From: Billgrantia desiderata
Lineage (GTDB): Bacteria > Pseudomonadota > Gammaproteobacteria > Pseudomonadales > Halomonadaceae
Assembly (NCBI GenBank): GCA_011742915.1
Contig: JAAQTN010000008.1
Location: 1 to 64,000 of the forward strand
Direction: 5' to 3'
DNA length: 64,000 bases
Shown: piece by piece, positions 34,263 to 43,462 of the stretch
Numbering within the stretch: the first letter of the stretch is position 1
Layout: each line of letters starts with the position of its first letter
Made by a program: the position numbers and the translations under genes
The notes under the pieces: model-generated
What the model was told of the DNA's origin: nothing
Database searches by the model: none
The model's input: the letters and a program-made list of their open reading frames with translations, nothing else

Positions 34263-35450
34263 ATGTTGCCATTAGCGAAGTCGCATTACCGTGACCAGGC
34301 TTTGCCGGATGAGCCCCTGCGCGTGGCGCACTCCTTCGCCAGGGACCCCGAACTGGCGGCTCAGTACCTGGCCAGCCGACTGCTGCACCCCGACCTCGAG
34401 GGCGTGCTGTTCTTCTGTTCCGCCGAGCACGATCTGCCGGCCCTGGCCACGGCCCTGGAGGCGCATCTGGGGGGCGTCAAGCTGTGCGGCTGCACCACCG
34501 CGGGCGAACTTGGCAGCGACGGCTACTCGCGAGGCTCCATCGTGGCGGTGGGCTTCGACCGCCGGGCCTTTGCTCTCGACTATCGGCTGATCCGCGATCT
34601 CGACCGTTTCACCCTGCTCGACGCCCAGCGCATCACCGACCGGCTGATGGAGCACTGTACCCGTTCGGGGCTGGCGCCGCTCAAGGGTCACACCTTCGCC
34701 ATGACCCTGCTCGACGGGCTCTCGACCTGCGAGGAGCAGGTGCTGCTGACCTTGACCTCGGTGCTGGCCGGGATTCCTCACTTCGGTGGCAGCGCCGGCG
34801 ACGACAACCGCCTCACCGGCACGCACGTGTACGGCGAGGGCGCCTTCCATGACCGCGCCGCCGTGGTGCTGATGGTCAACACCGCGCTGGATTTCGAAGT
34901 GTTCTCGACCCACCACCTGCGCCCCAGCGGCGAGAAGCTGGTGGTCACGGCGGCCGACCAGGAGCAGCGTCGGGTGATGGAACTCAACGCCGAGCCGGCG
35001 GCTCTGGAGTACGCGCGACTGGTGGGCTGTACGCTGGAAGAACTGAACCCCGAGGTGTTCGCGCGTCATCCGCTCGCCGTGAGGCTCCACGACAAGACCT
35101 ACGTACGCGCCATCCAGAGCGTCAATCCCGACCTCAGCCTGAGCTTCTACTGCGCCGTGGAGACCGGCATCGTGCTGACGGCCATGCAGGCGAGCGATCT
35201 GCTGACGGATCTCGACCGTGAAATCGCCGACATCGAAGGGCGCCTGGGGCCGGCGGAGTGCATCCTCGGCTGCGACTGCTTCCTGCGCCGCCTGGAACTC
35301 GAGCAGGAGGGGCGGCAGCAGGCGGCCGGGGAGTTCTACCGCCAGCGCCGCATCCTCGGCTTCAACACCTACGGCGAGCACTACAGCGGCCTGCACCTCA
35401 ACCAGACCTTCAGCGGGGTCTACATAGGACGCTCCCGTGGCGACCACTGA
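34263..35450 (+). CDS. nosP: FIST-domain sensor protein, NosP-like
   Basis: This 395-residue protein contains an N-terminal FIST domain (about 40-230, with GVLFFCSAEHDLPALATAL, LCGCTTAGELGSDGY and FGGSAGDDNRL) and a FIST_C domain (about 235-375, ending FNTYGEHYSGLHLNQTF). NosP proteins of this kind bind heme and report nitric oxide to a co-encoded histidine kinase. The gene overlaps the next kinase gene by 14 bases, matching the nosP-nahK pair of Pseudomonas aeruginosa. Heme binding is inferred from family and context, not read from a motif. Confidence 0.82.
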   Translation: MLPLAKSHYRDQALPDEPLRVAHSFARDPELAAQYLASRLLHPDLEGVLFFCSAEHDLPALATALEAHLGGVKLCGCTTAGELGSDGYSRGSIVAVGFDRRAFALDYRLIRDLDRFTLLDAQRITDRLMEHCTRSGLAPLKGHTFAMTLLDGLSTCEEQVLLTLTSVLAGIPHFGGSAGDDNRLTGTHVYGEGAFHDRAAVVLMVNTALDFEVFSTHHLRPSGEKLVVTAADQEQRRVMELNAEPAALEYARLVGCTLEELNPEVFARHPLAVRLHDKTYVRAIQSVNPDLSLSFYCAVETGIVLTAMQASDLLTDLDREIADIEGRLGPAECILGCDCFLRRLELEQEGRQQAAGEFYRQRRILGFNTYGEHYSGLHLNQTFSGVYIGRSRGDH

Positions 35451-38031
35451 GCGCGAACGCGAGCTGGAGCGCCAGGTCGCCAAGCTTCAGCGCATCAACG
35501 CGGCGCTGATCGAGCGGGTCGAGTCGAGCAACCTGCCGCGTACCGCGCCCTATGCCGCCTTCGAGCATGCCGCCCTGCTGGCCGAGCAGGTGCGCGAGCG
35601 AACCCGCGCGCTCAACCAGACCCTGCATGAGCTGCGTGCCAGCAACCGCCTGCTGGGCGAGGCGCGGGAGCGGGCCGAGCAGGCCAACCAGTACCTGGTC
35701 GATGCCATCGAGAGCATCACCGACGCCTTCGTGCTGTTCGGTGCCGACCAGCGCATTCGTCACTACAACAGCCGCTTCGCCGAGTTCTGGCGGCCGGCAG
35801 GCATCGAGGTGCATGCCGGCATGACCCTGGAGGAGCTGCGCCGGCTGGCGCTGAGCTCGGGGTTGGTGGTCAGCGAGCAGCTCAAGCAGCGCCAGGGGCG
35901 TACCGTCTATCAGCTTCACGACGGGCGCTGGGTGCAGGTCAACCAGCGGCCGATTCGCGGCGGCGGCAGGGTATTCCTCTACGTCGACATCACCGAGCTC
36001 AAGCGCCATGAGCACGCCGAGCGCGAGCATGCCCTGGCGCAGAAGTCGCGCCTGCTGCAGGCCACCCTGGACAGCCTCTCCCAGGGGGTGGCCGTGGTCA
36101 CCCCTCAGGGCCAGCTGGAGATGCACAACCAGCGCTTCTCTCAGCTCACCGGTCTCGCGGGGCTGACGCTGCCGCTGGCGCTGACCGAGCTGAGCCGTGC
36201 CAGCGAACTGGTCGACCCCGCCGATGGGCAGGCCGTGCTGGCCGCCTGCGAGCGCCGGCTCAGCGACGGCCGCGTGGTGGAGGTACGCGGCCACCCCATG
36301 CCGGGCGGCGGTCAGGTGCTGACCTACACCGACATCACCGAGCGCATTCGCCAGGCCGAGGCGCTGGCCGAGCGGGAACGCTGGATCCGTACCATCACCG
36401 ACCACGTGCCGGCGATGATCGCCTACCTGGATCGAGGGCTGCGCTACGTGTTCACCAACCGGGTCTACGAGGAGTGGTACGGCTGGCCCCACGACCTGCT
36501 GCTGGGTTCGGCGCTCGGCGACCTCCATTCGGCGGAGCATTGCGCGCGCCTGATGCCCTACCTGCAGCGGGTGCTGGCGGGGGAGCGCATCAGCTTCGAA
36601 CTGCCCGAGCAGAATGCCGAGGGCGAGCACCGGGTGCTGCTGCGGGCCTACGTGCCGCACCGGGACAGCGATGGCAGCGTGATCGGCTTCTTCGTGCTGA
36701 TCCGTGACATCACCGAGCAGCGGCGCACCTCCGAGGCGCTGCACCATGCCTATCAGAACCTCGAGCAGCGAGTGCGGGAGCGTACCGCGGAGCTGACCCG
36801 GGTCAACGCCCAGTTGCGCGAGGAGATCGAGGAGCGGCTGGCCGCCGAAGGCCAACTGCGCGAGGCCAAGACCGAGGCCGAGGCGGCCAACCTCTCCAAG
36901 ACCAAGTTCCTGGCAGCGGTGAGCCATGACCTGTTGCAGCCGCTCAATGCGGCCCGGCTGTTCGTCGGTGCCCTGGTGGAGCAGGAGATGTCGCCGGCCA
37001 ATCAGGAGCTGATCCAGCAGGTGGGCCATTCGCTGAAGGACGTGGAGGCGCTGCTCGGCACCCTGGTCGACATCTCCAAGCTGGATGCCGGCGTGATCAC
37101 TCCCGAGGTCGCGCCCTTCGCCATTCGCGACCTGCTCGACGGCCTGGCGCGGGAGTATCGCCAGGTGGCCGCCAGCGAGGGTCTGGAGTTCCACTACGTG
37201 CCGTCGTCGGCGCTGGTCAGCAGCGACATCTCGCTGCTCGCCCGGGTGATCCGCAACCTGCTCAGCAACGCCGTGCGCTATACCCCTCGCGGCCGCCTGC
37301 TGCTGGGCTGTCGGCGGCGCCGGGAGGGGCTCGAGATCCAGGTACTCGATACCGGCTGCGGCATCGCCGAAGAGGAGCGCGAGCTGATCTTCCAGGAGTT
37401 TCGGCGTCTGCCGGCGGCGGCCAACGCGCGGGATCGCGGCCTGGGTCTCGGCCTCTCCATCGTCGACAAGATCACGCGCATGCTGCAGCAGCCGGTGCGG
37501 GTGGCGTCGCGGGTCGGGCACGGCACCCTGTTCGGTGTGACGCTGCCCTACGCCCAGCGCGTCGAGGTCGGCGAGCGGCGTCAGCCCGTAGGCTGCGTGG
37601 CCGGTCGCGAACTCGCCGGACGGCGGCTGTGGGTGGTGGACAACGATCCTTCCATCTGCCTGGCCATGCGCCACCTGCTGGAACGTTGGGGCTGTCAGGT
37701 GGTGGTCGCCGAGAGTGAGGAGCGTCTCGCCGCGCGGGTGAACCTGGCCGATGGCGAGGCCGATGCCCTGGTGGTCGACTATCACCTCGACCACGAGCGC
37801 AGCGGGGTGGCGCTGGCGGAGCGCATCAACGCGCTACGTCAGGAGCCGCTGCCGGTATTGGTGATCACCGCCGATCACAGTCGCGAGCTGCGCCAGCGGG
37901 TGCGCGAGCTGGGCTTCCAGCTGCTCAACAAGCCGGTCAAGCCGCTGCGCTTGAGAACCACGTTGCAGCAGCTGCTGGCGGAGACTCCACTCGAATTCGT
38001 CGAGGAAGCGGATCAGGGCTTGCGCAGATAG
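35437..38031 (+). CDS. nahK: Multi-PAS hybrid histidine kinase, NahK/ErcS'-like
   Basis: This 864-residue soluble kinase starts at a GTG inside the end of the FIST gene. It has an N-terminal coiled coil and three PAS domains (about 85-190, 200-310 and 320-435, each ending in a DITE motif). HisKA has H497 in [12 protein letters not shown]. The HATPase has [10 protein letters not shown] and GLGLGLSI, and a receiver has D781 in VVDYHLD. In Pseudomonas aeruginosa NahK is controlled by NosP and belongs to the ethanol-oxidation signalling network. The two kinases here may feed the LuxR-type regulator at 38013. Its 3' end overlaps that convergent gene by 19 bases. Confidence 0.86.
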   Translation: MATTERERELERQVAKLQRINAALIERVESSNLPRTAPYAAFEHAALLAEQVRERTRALNQTLHELRASNRLLGEARERAEQANQYLVDAIESITDAFVLFGADQRIRHYNSRFAEFWRPAGIEVHAGMTLEELRRLALSSGLVVSEQLKQRQGRTVYQLHDGRWVQVNQRPIRGGGRVFLYVDITELKRHEHAEREHALAQKSRLLQATLDSLSQGVAVVTPQGQLEMHNQRFSQLTGLAGLTLPLALTELSRASELVDPADGQAVLAACERRLSDGRVVEVRGHPMPGGGQVLTYTDITERIRQAEALAERERWIRTITDHVPAMIAYLDRGLRYVFTNRVYEEWYGWPHDLLLGSALGDLHSAEHCARLMPYLQRVLAGERISFELPEQNAEGEHRVLLRAYVPHRDSDGSVIGFFVLIRDITEQRRTSEALHHAYQNLEQRVRERTAELTRVNAQLREEIEERLAAEGQLREAKTEAEAANLSKTKFLAAVSHDLLQPLNAARLFVGALVEQEMSPANQELIQQVGHSLKDVEALLGTLVDISKLDAGVITPEVAPFAIRDLLDGLAREYRQVAASEGLEFHYVPSSALVSSDISLLARVIRNLLSNAVRYTPRGRLLLGCRRRREGLEIQVLDTGCGIAEEERELIFQEFRRLPAAANARDRGLGLGLSIVDKITRMLQQPVRVASRVGHGTLFGVTLPYAQRVEVGERRQPVGCVAGRELAGRRLWVVDNDPSICLAMRHLLERWGCQVVVAESEERLAARVNLADGEADALVVDYHLDHERSGVALAERINALRQEPLPVLVITADHSRELRQRVRELGFQLLNKPVKPLRLRTTLQQLLAETPLEFVEEADQGLRR

Positions 38032-38693
38032 CGGCTGAAGTCGATGTCGCTGGCCGAGAGAATCGCCTGGACTCGGTTGCTCACGCCGAGCTTGCGCAGG
38101 ATTGCCGAGACGTGGGCCTTGACCGTGGTCTCGGCGATGTTGAGGTTGTAGGCGATCATCTTGTTGGATTCGCCGCGGGTCATGCGTTCGAGCACCTGGA
38201 TCTGCTTGCGGGTCAGGGTCTCGAGCTGTTCGGCGCTGATGCTGCGCTCGTTCGGCTCATGAGCCCGGGCGGCACTGGCACGCATGATCTCCGAGGGCAG
38301 GTAGATGTTGCCCTCCAGTATCTGGGCGATGGCCTTGATCAACTGCTCCTTGGGCGAGGACTTGGTCAGAAAGCCGACCGCCCCGCAGGAGACCGCCTGC
38401 AGCATGACGTTCTTGTCCTCTTCGGCGGAGATGATCGCCACCGGGATGGTAGGCGCCTCGTTGCGCAGCTGCAGCAGACCGGTGAGGCCGCTCATGCCGG
38501 GCATGTTGAGGTCGAGCAGGATCAGGTCCAGGTCCTCCTCGTCGGCGGTCACGGCGAGGGTGGCGTCGAGGTCCGCCGTTTCCAGCAGCTCGCTGCCGGG
38601 AAAGCCGTCGCCGACCACCCGGGCGATGGCCTCGCGGAACAGCGGATGATCGTCGGCGATCAGGATACGGTAGCTGGGGGCGTGGTCGTGCAT
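38013..38693 (-). CDS. LuxR/NarL-type response regulator of the EraR/ErbR (AgmR) group
   Basis: This 226-residue regulator has a receiver domain with D61 in [10 protein letters not shown], the switch lysine in FLTKSSP, and a LuxR-type DNA-binding domain (about 155-215, [40 protein letters not shown]). Close relatives activate PQQ alcohol dehydrogenase genes in pseudomonads. The kinases at 32404 and 35437 are the obvious partners. It overlaps the upstream CXXCW gene by 34 bases on the same strand. I cannot tell EraR from ErbR by eye, so no symbol is given. Confidence 0.9.
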   Translation of the reverse strand: MHDHAPSYRILIADDHPLFREAIARVVGDGFPGSELLETADLDATLAVTADEEDLDLILLDLNMPGMSGLTGLLQLRNEAPTIPVAIISAEEDKNVMLQAVSCGAVGFLTKSSPKEQLIKAIAQILEGNIYLPSEIMRASAARAHEPNERSISAEQLETLTRKQIQVLERMTRGESNKMIAYNLNIAETTVKAHVSAILRKLGVSNRVQAILSASDIDFSRYLRKP

Positions 38694-39328
38694 CTTGTCG
38701 TTATCCTTGTAGTCGTACGTCGTGGGGCCTGGCGCCCAGTAGCGGCGAATGGCGGCGGGCGCGGGGCGGCGCTCTCCAGCGGCTGGCCGTCCGCCTCCCA
38801 GCTGTCGATACCGTCACGATACCAGTAAAGACGCTGGTAACCCGCCTCGGCCAGGCGCTTCACCGCATTCCAGGAGAGCCAGCAATCCGAACGGCACAGC
38901 ACCACGATGGGATGGTGCGGGTCGCCGCCGCTGGCCGCGCCGACCTCGTCGAGCAGGTAGCCCACCCAATCGTGCCGGCTGTAGTACCAGTCGTCGTCGA
39001 GATGACCGAGCCCGGTGTTGGGCAGCCACAGCGCGCCCGGGACGGAGCGGTGCGGCTCGCTCTGCAGAAAGCGGCCATGGCGAAAGGTGAGGTTGATCAC
39101 GTCGATGGCCAGCGCGGGCGGGCTGGCGCCGAGCAGCTCGACCACCGCCGCGGTGTCCACCGTCTCCGCGCCCGGTGCGGTGGCGGGAGTGGGGCTGCGA
39201 TAGCGGTCGATGCGATAGCCCCGCTCCGAGAACAGCAGCGGATCCTCGCCCGGGGCGGCAGCACCGGAAGTGGCCGGGCAAAGTGCCGCCAGCAGCAGGG
39301 CGGCCAGTATCCGCTTCGCTATCCTCAT
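38660..39328 (-). CDS. PQQ-associated rhodanese-like CXXCW motif protein
   Basis: This 222-residue exported protein has a signal peptide (hydrophobic run ending near CPATSGA) and a rhodanese-like fold whose active-site loop reads [16 protein letters not shown], the CXXCW motif that defines this PQQ-linked family. The role is unknown. Such proteins occur only near PQQ alcohol oxidation genes. The C-terminus after about residue 190 is a low-complexity Arg/Thr tail that runs 34 bases into the start of the response-regulator gene. This tail may be a frameshift product or an accident of overlap. Start taken at MRIAKRIL. Confidence 0.83.
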   Translation of the reverse strand: MRIAKRILAALLLAALCPATSGAAAPGEDPLLFSERGYRIDRYRSPTPATAPGAETVDTAAVVELLGASPPALAIDVINLTFRHGRFLQSEPHRSVPGALWLPNTGLGHLDDDWYYSRHDWVGYLLDEVGAASGGDPHHPIVVLCRSDCWLSWNAVKRLAEAGYQRLYWYRDGIDSWEADGQPLESAAPRPPPFAATGRQAPRRTTTRITTRCTTTPPATVS

Positions 39329-39473
39329 GGCGTGCTTCCCGTGGCCTCTTGGAACTAGCCTCATAGCGCTATGGGACTCTCTTTTGTCGTAAGCCGGAAT
39401 TGCACCTTTGTCGCGAAGCGTAAAGCACGAAAGTACTATTCTGCCGCGACAGGCAGCTCCTTAGTCTGAAGAC

Positions 39474-40460
39474 ATGAAGACACCGAGCCTTGCCAAGTTC
39501 CTGCCGCTGGCCCGCGCTGCGCTGCTGCTCGCGCTGCTGGTCGCCGCCGACAGCCTGCGCGCCGAGCCGCCGCTGCTGCGCCTCAGCGTGCTGCAGTTCG
39601 GCACCGCCCACTGGGAGCTGGACCATCTGCAGCGCCACGGCCTCGACCGGGACGAGGGCTTCGTGCTCGACGTGCGCCTGGTGGCCAATCTGCCGGCCTC
39701 GCGCATCGCCGTCTCCAGCGGCGATGTGGATGGTGCCGTGGTCGATCTGACCTGGGCCCAGGCGCGGCATGTGGCGGGACACTCCTACCGCTATCTACCC
39801 TATTCCTCGCAGATGGGCGACGTGCTGGCCGCCCCCGGGGCGCCCATTCACGACATCGAAGACCTGCGCGGCAAGCGCATCGGCGTGGCCGGCGGCCCCG
39901 ACAGCAAGGGTTGGGTGCTGCTGACCCGGGCGGCACAGGCCCGGGGCATGGCACTGGAGCGTGAGGCGCAGGTGCAGTTCGGCGCGCCACCGCTGCTGAG
40001 TCAGGCCTTTCGCCGCGGGCAGTTCGACGTGCTGGTGACCTTCTGGCACTTCGCGGCCGAGCTGACCGCCGCCGGTGAGGCCGACGTGGCGCTGCCCATG
40101 GACTCGCTACTGGCCAGCCTGGACATTCCCACCGGCCTGCCCATTCTGGGCTACGTCTTCCATGACCCTTGGGCCGACGACCATCAGGCATTGGTGGCCG
40201 GCTTCGCCCGCGCCGTGGCGCGCACCAAACGGCAACTGCGCGACGACCCCGACCACTGGGAGGCGCTGCGCCCGCTGATGCGCGTAAACGACGACGCCCA
40301 CTTCACCGCGCTGCGCCAAGGCTACCTGCAGGGTATTCCCGAACCGCTGGACGAGGCACGGGTGGCGGCGCTGCAACGGCTGCTGGTCATGGCCGGCAGT
40401 GCCGCGGAGGAGGTGATGCCCGCCCGGCTCTTCGTGCTCGATCCAGGCGGCGTGCCATGA
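39474..40460 (+). CDS. ABC transporter substrate-binding protein, NitT/TauT (SsuA-like) family
   Basis: This 328-residue periplasmic protein has a signal peptide (to about residue 30) and a NMT1/SsuA-like ligand-binding domain. Typical stretches are LRLSVLQFGTAHWELDHL, SSGDVDGAVVDLTWAQARH, IEDLRGKRIGVAGGPDSKGW and RRGQFDVLVTFWHFAAELTAAG. It forms a three-gene operon with the permease and ATPase, each overlapping the next. The placement inside a PQQ alcohol island suggests import of a compound used by this pathway. The ligand is unknown. Confidence 0.87.
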   Translation: MKTPSLAKFLPLARAALLLALLVAADSLRAEPPLLRLSVLQFGTAHWELDHLQRHGLDRDEGFVLDVRLVANLPASRIAVSSGDVDGAVVDLTWAQARHVAGHSYRYLPYSSQMGDVLAAPGAPIHDIEDLRGKRIGVAGGPDSKGWVLLTRAAQARGMALEREAQVQFGAPPLLSQAFRRGQFDVLVTFWHFAAELTAAGEADVALPMDSLLASLDIPTGLPILGYVFHDPWADDHQALVAGFARAVARTKRQLRDDPDHWEALRPLMRVNDDAHFTALRQGYLQGIPEPLDEARVAALQRLLVMAGSAAEEVMPARLFVLDPGGVP

Positions 40461-41233
40461 GGCGCTCGGCGCTCGCCTGCTGGGTGGTCCTGCCGCTGCT
40501 AGTGGGGCTGTGGGGGGTGCTGGCCTGGCAGCTCGACACCTCCCTACTGCCCTCGCCGGCGGCGGTGCTCAACACCCTGCAACGGGAGGCGGCCAGCGGC
40601 GAGCTGCAGCGCCACCTGGCCGTGACCCTGCAGCGGGTCGCGCTCAGTTTCCTGCTGGCGATGGCCTTCGGCAGCCTGATCGGCATCGCCATGGGACGCC
40701 TGGCCTGGCTCGATGCCCTGCTGGACCCGCTGCTGGTGCTGCTGCTCAATCTGCCGGCGCTGGTGCTGATCATCCTGCTCTACGTCTGGTTCGGTCTGGT
40801 GGAGGCCGCGGCGATCCTGGCAGTGGTCATCAACAAGGTACCCAACGTCGCCGTCACCTTGCGCGAGGGGGCGCGCAGTCTCGATCCGAGGCTGGAGCAG
40901 ATGGCGCGTGTCTACGGTTTTTCTTCCCCCATGCGCCTGTGGCACGTGTGGCTGCCGCAGCTGTTTCCCTACCTGATGGCGGCGACCCGCGGCGGGCTGG
41001 CGCTGATCTGGAAGATCGTGCTGGTGGTCGAGCTGCTGGGGCGTTCCGACGGCGTCGGCTTCCAACTGCATCTGGCGTTCCAGGTCTTCGACGTGGCCGG
41101 ACTGCTGGCCTACAGCCTGGCGTTCATCGCCATCGTGCAGTTGATCGAGCTCGGTCTGCTGCAGCCGCTGGAGCGCCGCGCCACGCGCTGGCGCCATGCC
41201 GGAGTCGAGCATGCCGGAGCCGAACATGGCTGA
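40457..41233 (+). CDS. ABC transporter permease, NitT/TauT family
   Basis: This 258-residue membrane protein has about six hydrophobic helices and the BPD-transport EAA-type loop in NVAVTLREGARSLDPRLEQMARVYG. It begins LACWVVLPLLVGLWGVLAWQLDTSLLPSPAAVL, as SsuC/TauC proteins do. It pairs with the binding protein (ATGA overlap at 40457) and the ATPase. I reject an upstream in-frame start because it lies within the binding-protein gene. Confidence 0.88.
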   Translation: MRRSALACWVVLPLLVGLWGVLAWQLDTSLLPSPAAVLNTLQREAASGELQRHLAVTLQRVALSFLLAMAFGSLIGIAMGRLAWLDALLDPLLVLLLNLPALVLIILLYVWFGLVEAAAILAVVINKVPNVAVTLREGARSLDPRLEQMARVYGFSSPMRLWHVWLPQLFPYLMAATRGGLALIWKIVLVVELLGRSDGVGFQLHLAFQVFDVAGLLAYSLAFIAIVQLIELGLLQPLERRATRWRHAGVEHAGAEHG

Positions 41234-41912
41234 GTTCGACGTGCCGGCCGGCCACGCCATCCTGGCACCCATGAGCCTCAAGGTGGCGCCGGGAGACCAT
41301 ATCTGCCTGCTCGGCCCCTCCGGTATCGGCAAGACCACTCTGCTCAACCGCCTGGCCGGCCTGGAGCGGGGCCAGCCGCGGCCGACGCTGCGCATCGGCT
41401 ATCTGTTTCAGGAGCATCGCCTGCTGCCCTGGCGTACGCTGCGCGACAACCTGCGCCTGGTCGGGGTCGGCCGCGACCAGGTGAAGCCGCTGCTGGCCCG
41501 GGTCGGGCTGGAGCAGGCCGCCGACCGCTACCCCGATCAGCTGTCGCTGGGCATGGCCCGGCGTGCCGCCCTGGCACGCTGCCTGGCCATGCGCCCCGAT
41601 CTGCTGCTGCTGGACGAACCCTTCGCCTCTCTGGACCCTCACCGCGCCGACGAGCTGAAAGGCTTGATCCGCATGCTGCTGAAGCAGTTTCCCGCCATGG
41701 CCATGATCTGCGTGACCCACGAGGCGCGTGACGCCGAGGCGCTGGCCAATCGCATCTGGTATCTGGCGGGGCGCCCCGCCCACCTGCGCTACGATGCCCG
41801 GCTCGATGCCGAGGCCCACGCCGGGCTGGCCCGGCGCCTGGATGCGCTGGGGCGCCAGGCGTCCGGCCAGGCGAACGGAGAGCCCCTCTCGATCGGCTCT
41901 ATCGACAGTTAG
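41226..41912 (+). CDS. ABC transporter ATP-binding protein, NitT/TauT family
   Basis: This 228-residue ATPase has Walker A GPSGIGKTT, a Q-loop in YLFQEHRLLPWRTL, a signature of the altered form LSLGMARRAALAR, and Walker B LLLLDEPFASLD followed by the switch histidine in VTHEARD. It energises the importer with the two preceding genes. The signature LSLGM differs from the common LSGGQ but keeps the serine and second glycine. The start may be ATG 41226 (with GGAG upstream) or ATG 41196. Both overlap the permease gene. Confidence 0.88.
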   Translation: MAEFDVPAGHAILAPMSLKVAPGDHICLLGPSGIGKTTLLNRLAGLERGQPRPTLRIGYLFQEHRLLPWRTLRDNLRLVGVGRDQVKPLLARVGLEQAADRYPDQLSLGMARRAALARCLAMRPDLLLLDEPFASLDPHRADELKGLIRMLLKQFPAMAMICVTHEARDAEALANRIWYLAGRPAHLRYDARLDAEAHAGLARRLDALGRQASGQANGEPLSIGSIDS

Positions 41913-41930
41913 GCGCTCTTCGCCCCAGGC

Positions 41931-42737
41931 TTAGTTGATGCGCATGCCAAGTAGCCTGGTCCGCTGCGGCCGAAAGCCGCCGATTGCCAGCGTGGCCAGC
42001 ACCAGAGTGGTGGCAAGCGTGATGGTGGCCGCCTCGCCGTTCCACTGCAGATAAAGCGCGAAGCGCAGCGTCTCGACGGCGTGGGTGAAGGGGTTGAGCA
42101 GACACAGCTGATAGATCCAGGGGCTGGCTTCCTGCATGCGCCATAGCGGATAGAGCGCCGAGGAGAGAAAGAACATCGGAAAGATGACGAAGTTCATGAC
42201 CCCGGCGAAGTTCTCCAGCTGCTTGATCCAGGTGGCGATCAGCAGCCCCAGCGCCCCCAGCATCAGCGATGCCAGCAGCAGCGCGGGCAGCACCGCCAGG
42301 TAGCCCTCGAGCGGCGGACGCACGCCGACGCCCCAGCGGGCGATCAGCAGGAAGACGTACACCTGGGCGACCGAGACGCTGCCCATGGCCAGCAGCTTGG
42401 TCAGTAGCAGGAAGGGGCGCGGCAGGGGGCTGGTGAGCAGCACCCGCATGGAGCCCAGCTCACGGTCGTAGACCATCGAGAGCGCGCCCTGCATGGAGTT
42501 GAACAGGATGATCATGCCGCACAGCCCGGGCACGATGTAGGTCTCGTAGGTGATGTAGGTCACGTAGGGCGGGATGATGGACACCCCCAGCACCATGCGG
42601 AAGCCGGCGGCGAACACCACCAGCCACAGCAATGGCCGGACCAGGGCGCTGGCGAAGCGCGTACGCTGCTGCCAGAAGCGCAGCCATTCGCGCTTCTGCA
42701 CGCCCACAAAGCAGTACCAGTAATCGCGCGGTGTCAT
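41931..42737 (-). CDS. ABC-2 type permease of the PQQ alcohol-oxidation cluster (PedA2-like)
   Basis: This 268-residue protein is an ABC-2 type membrane subunit with about six helices. Recognisable parts are RTRFASALVRPLLWLVVFAAGF, ELGSMRVLLTSPLPRPFLLLTKLL and FPMFFLSSALYPLWRMQEASPWIYQLCLLNPFTHAVE, split by loops. It overlaps the ATPase gene by 4 bases. In Pseudomonas putida the related PedA1A2BC system is needed for growth at low lanthanide levels. This fits the lanthanide-type dehydrogenase downstream, but the transported species is not proven. Confidence 0.88.
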   Translation of the reverse strand: MTPRDYWYCFVGVQKREWLRFWQQRTRFASALVRPLLWLVVFAAGFRMVLGVSIIPPYVTYITYETYIVPGLCGMIILFNSMQGALSMVYDRELGSMRVLLTSPLPRPFLLLTKLLAMGSVSVAQVYVFLLIARWGVGVRPPLEGYLAVLPALLLASLMLGALGLLIATWIKQLENFAGVMNFVIFPMFFLSSALYPLWRMQEASPWIYQLCLLNPFTHAVETLRFALYLQWNGEAATITLATTLVLATLAIGGFRPQRTRLLGMRIN

Positions 42738-43462
42738 GCCACGGCCTCCCGGGTCAGGCTGTGGAAGGTCTCGGTCAGGCTGGTGCCGCCATGGCGGCGG
42801 CACAGCGCCTCGCCGGTCTCGTCGGCCAGCAGCCGACCGCGGTGCAACACCAGCACTCGATCCCCGTCGCCGACCTCCTCGATGAGATGGGTGGCCCACA
42901 GCACGGTGAGCCCCCGTTCGCGGCACAGATCCCGCACGTGGGCATTGAGTGCCGTTCGACTGTCGAGATCGAGCCCGGCGGTGGCCTCGTCGAGCAGCAG
43001 CAGGGCAGGGCCGTGCAGCAGGGCACGGGCGATCTCCACGCGGCGGCGGTGGCCGCCGTTGAGCCGGCGCACCGGCGTGCGGGCGTGCATGTCCAGCCGC
43101 TGGCGCTCGAGTTCTTCGGCGCAGCGCCGACGGGCCTCGCGTGGCGGCATGCCGTGCAGGGCGGCGTGATAGAGCAGGTTCTGCATCACGCTGAGGTCCA
43201 GATCCAGGGCATTCTGCTGAAACACCACGCCCATATGGCGCATCACCGCGGCTGGCTGGCGCCGGAGCGAGCGGCCGCCCAGCAGCAGGTCGCCCTGCTG
43301 CAGCGCAAGCAGGCGCGTGAGCAGGCCGAACAGGGTCGACTTGCCGGCCCCGTTGGGCCCCAGCAGGGCGTGGAAACGGCCGGAGGCCAGCGTGAAGCTG
43401 ACCTCCTGCAGGACGGGATCGTGCCGATAGCGATAGCCGATATCGAGGGCTTGCACGTTCAT
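42734..43462 (-). CDS. ABC transporter ATP-binding protein of the PQQ cluster (PedA1-like)
   Basis: This 242-residue ATPase has Walker A GPNGAGKST, a Q-loop in GVVFQQNALDLDL, a signature LNGGHRRRVEIARAL and Walker B LLLLDEATAGLD, with the switch histidine in ATHLIEE. The signature LNGGH replaces the common LSGGQ. It powers the ABC-2 permease with which it overlaps. The upstream gene, also overlapping by 4 bases, encodes the beta-propeller protein. Confidence 0.9.
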   Translation of the reverse strand: MNVQALDIGYRYRHDPVLQEVSFTLASGRFHALLGPNGAGKSTLFGLLTRLLALQQGDLLLGGRSLRRQPAAVMRHMGVVFQQNALDLDLSVMQNLLYHAALHGMPPREARRRCAEELERQRLDMHARTPVRRLNGGHRRRVEIARALLHGPALLLLDEATAGLDLDSRTALNAHVRDLCRERGLTVLWATHLIEEVGDGDRVLVLHRGRLLADETGEALCRRHGGTSLTETFHSLTREAVA

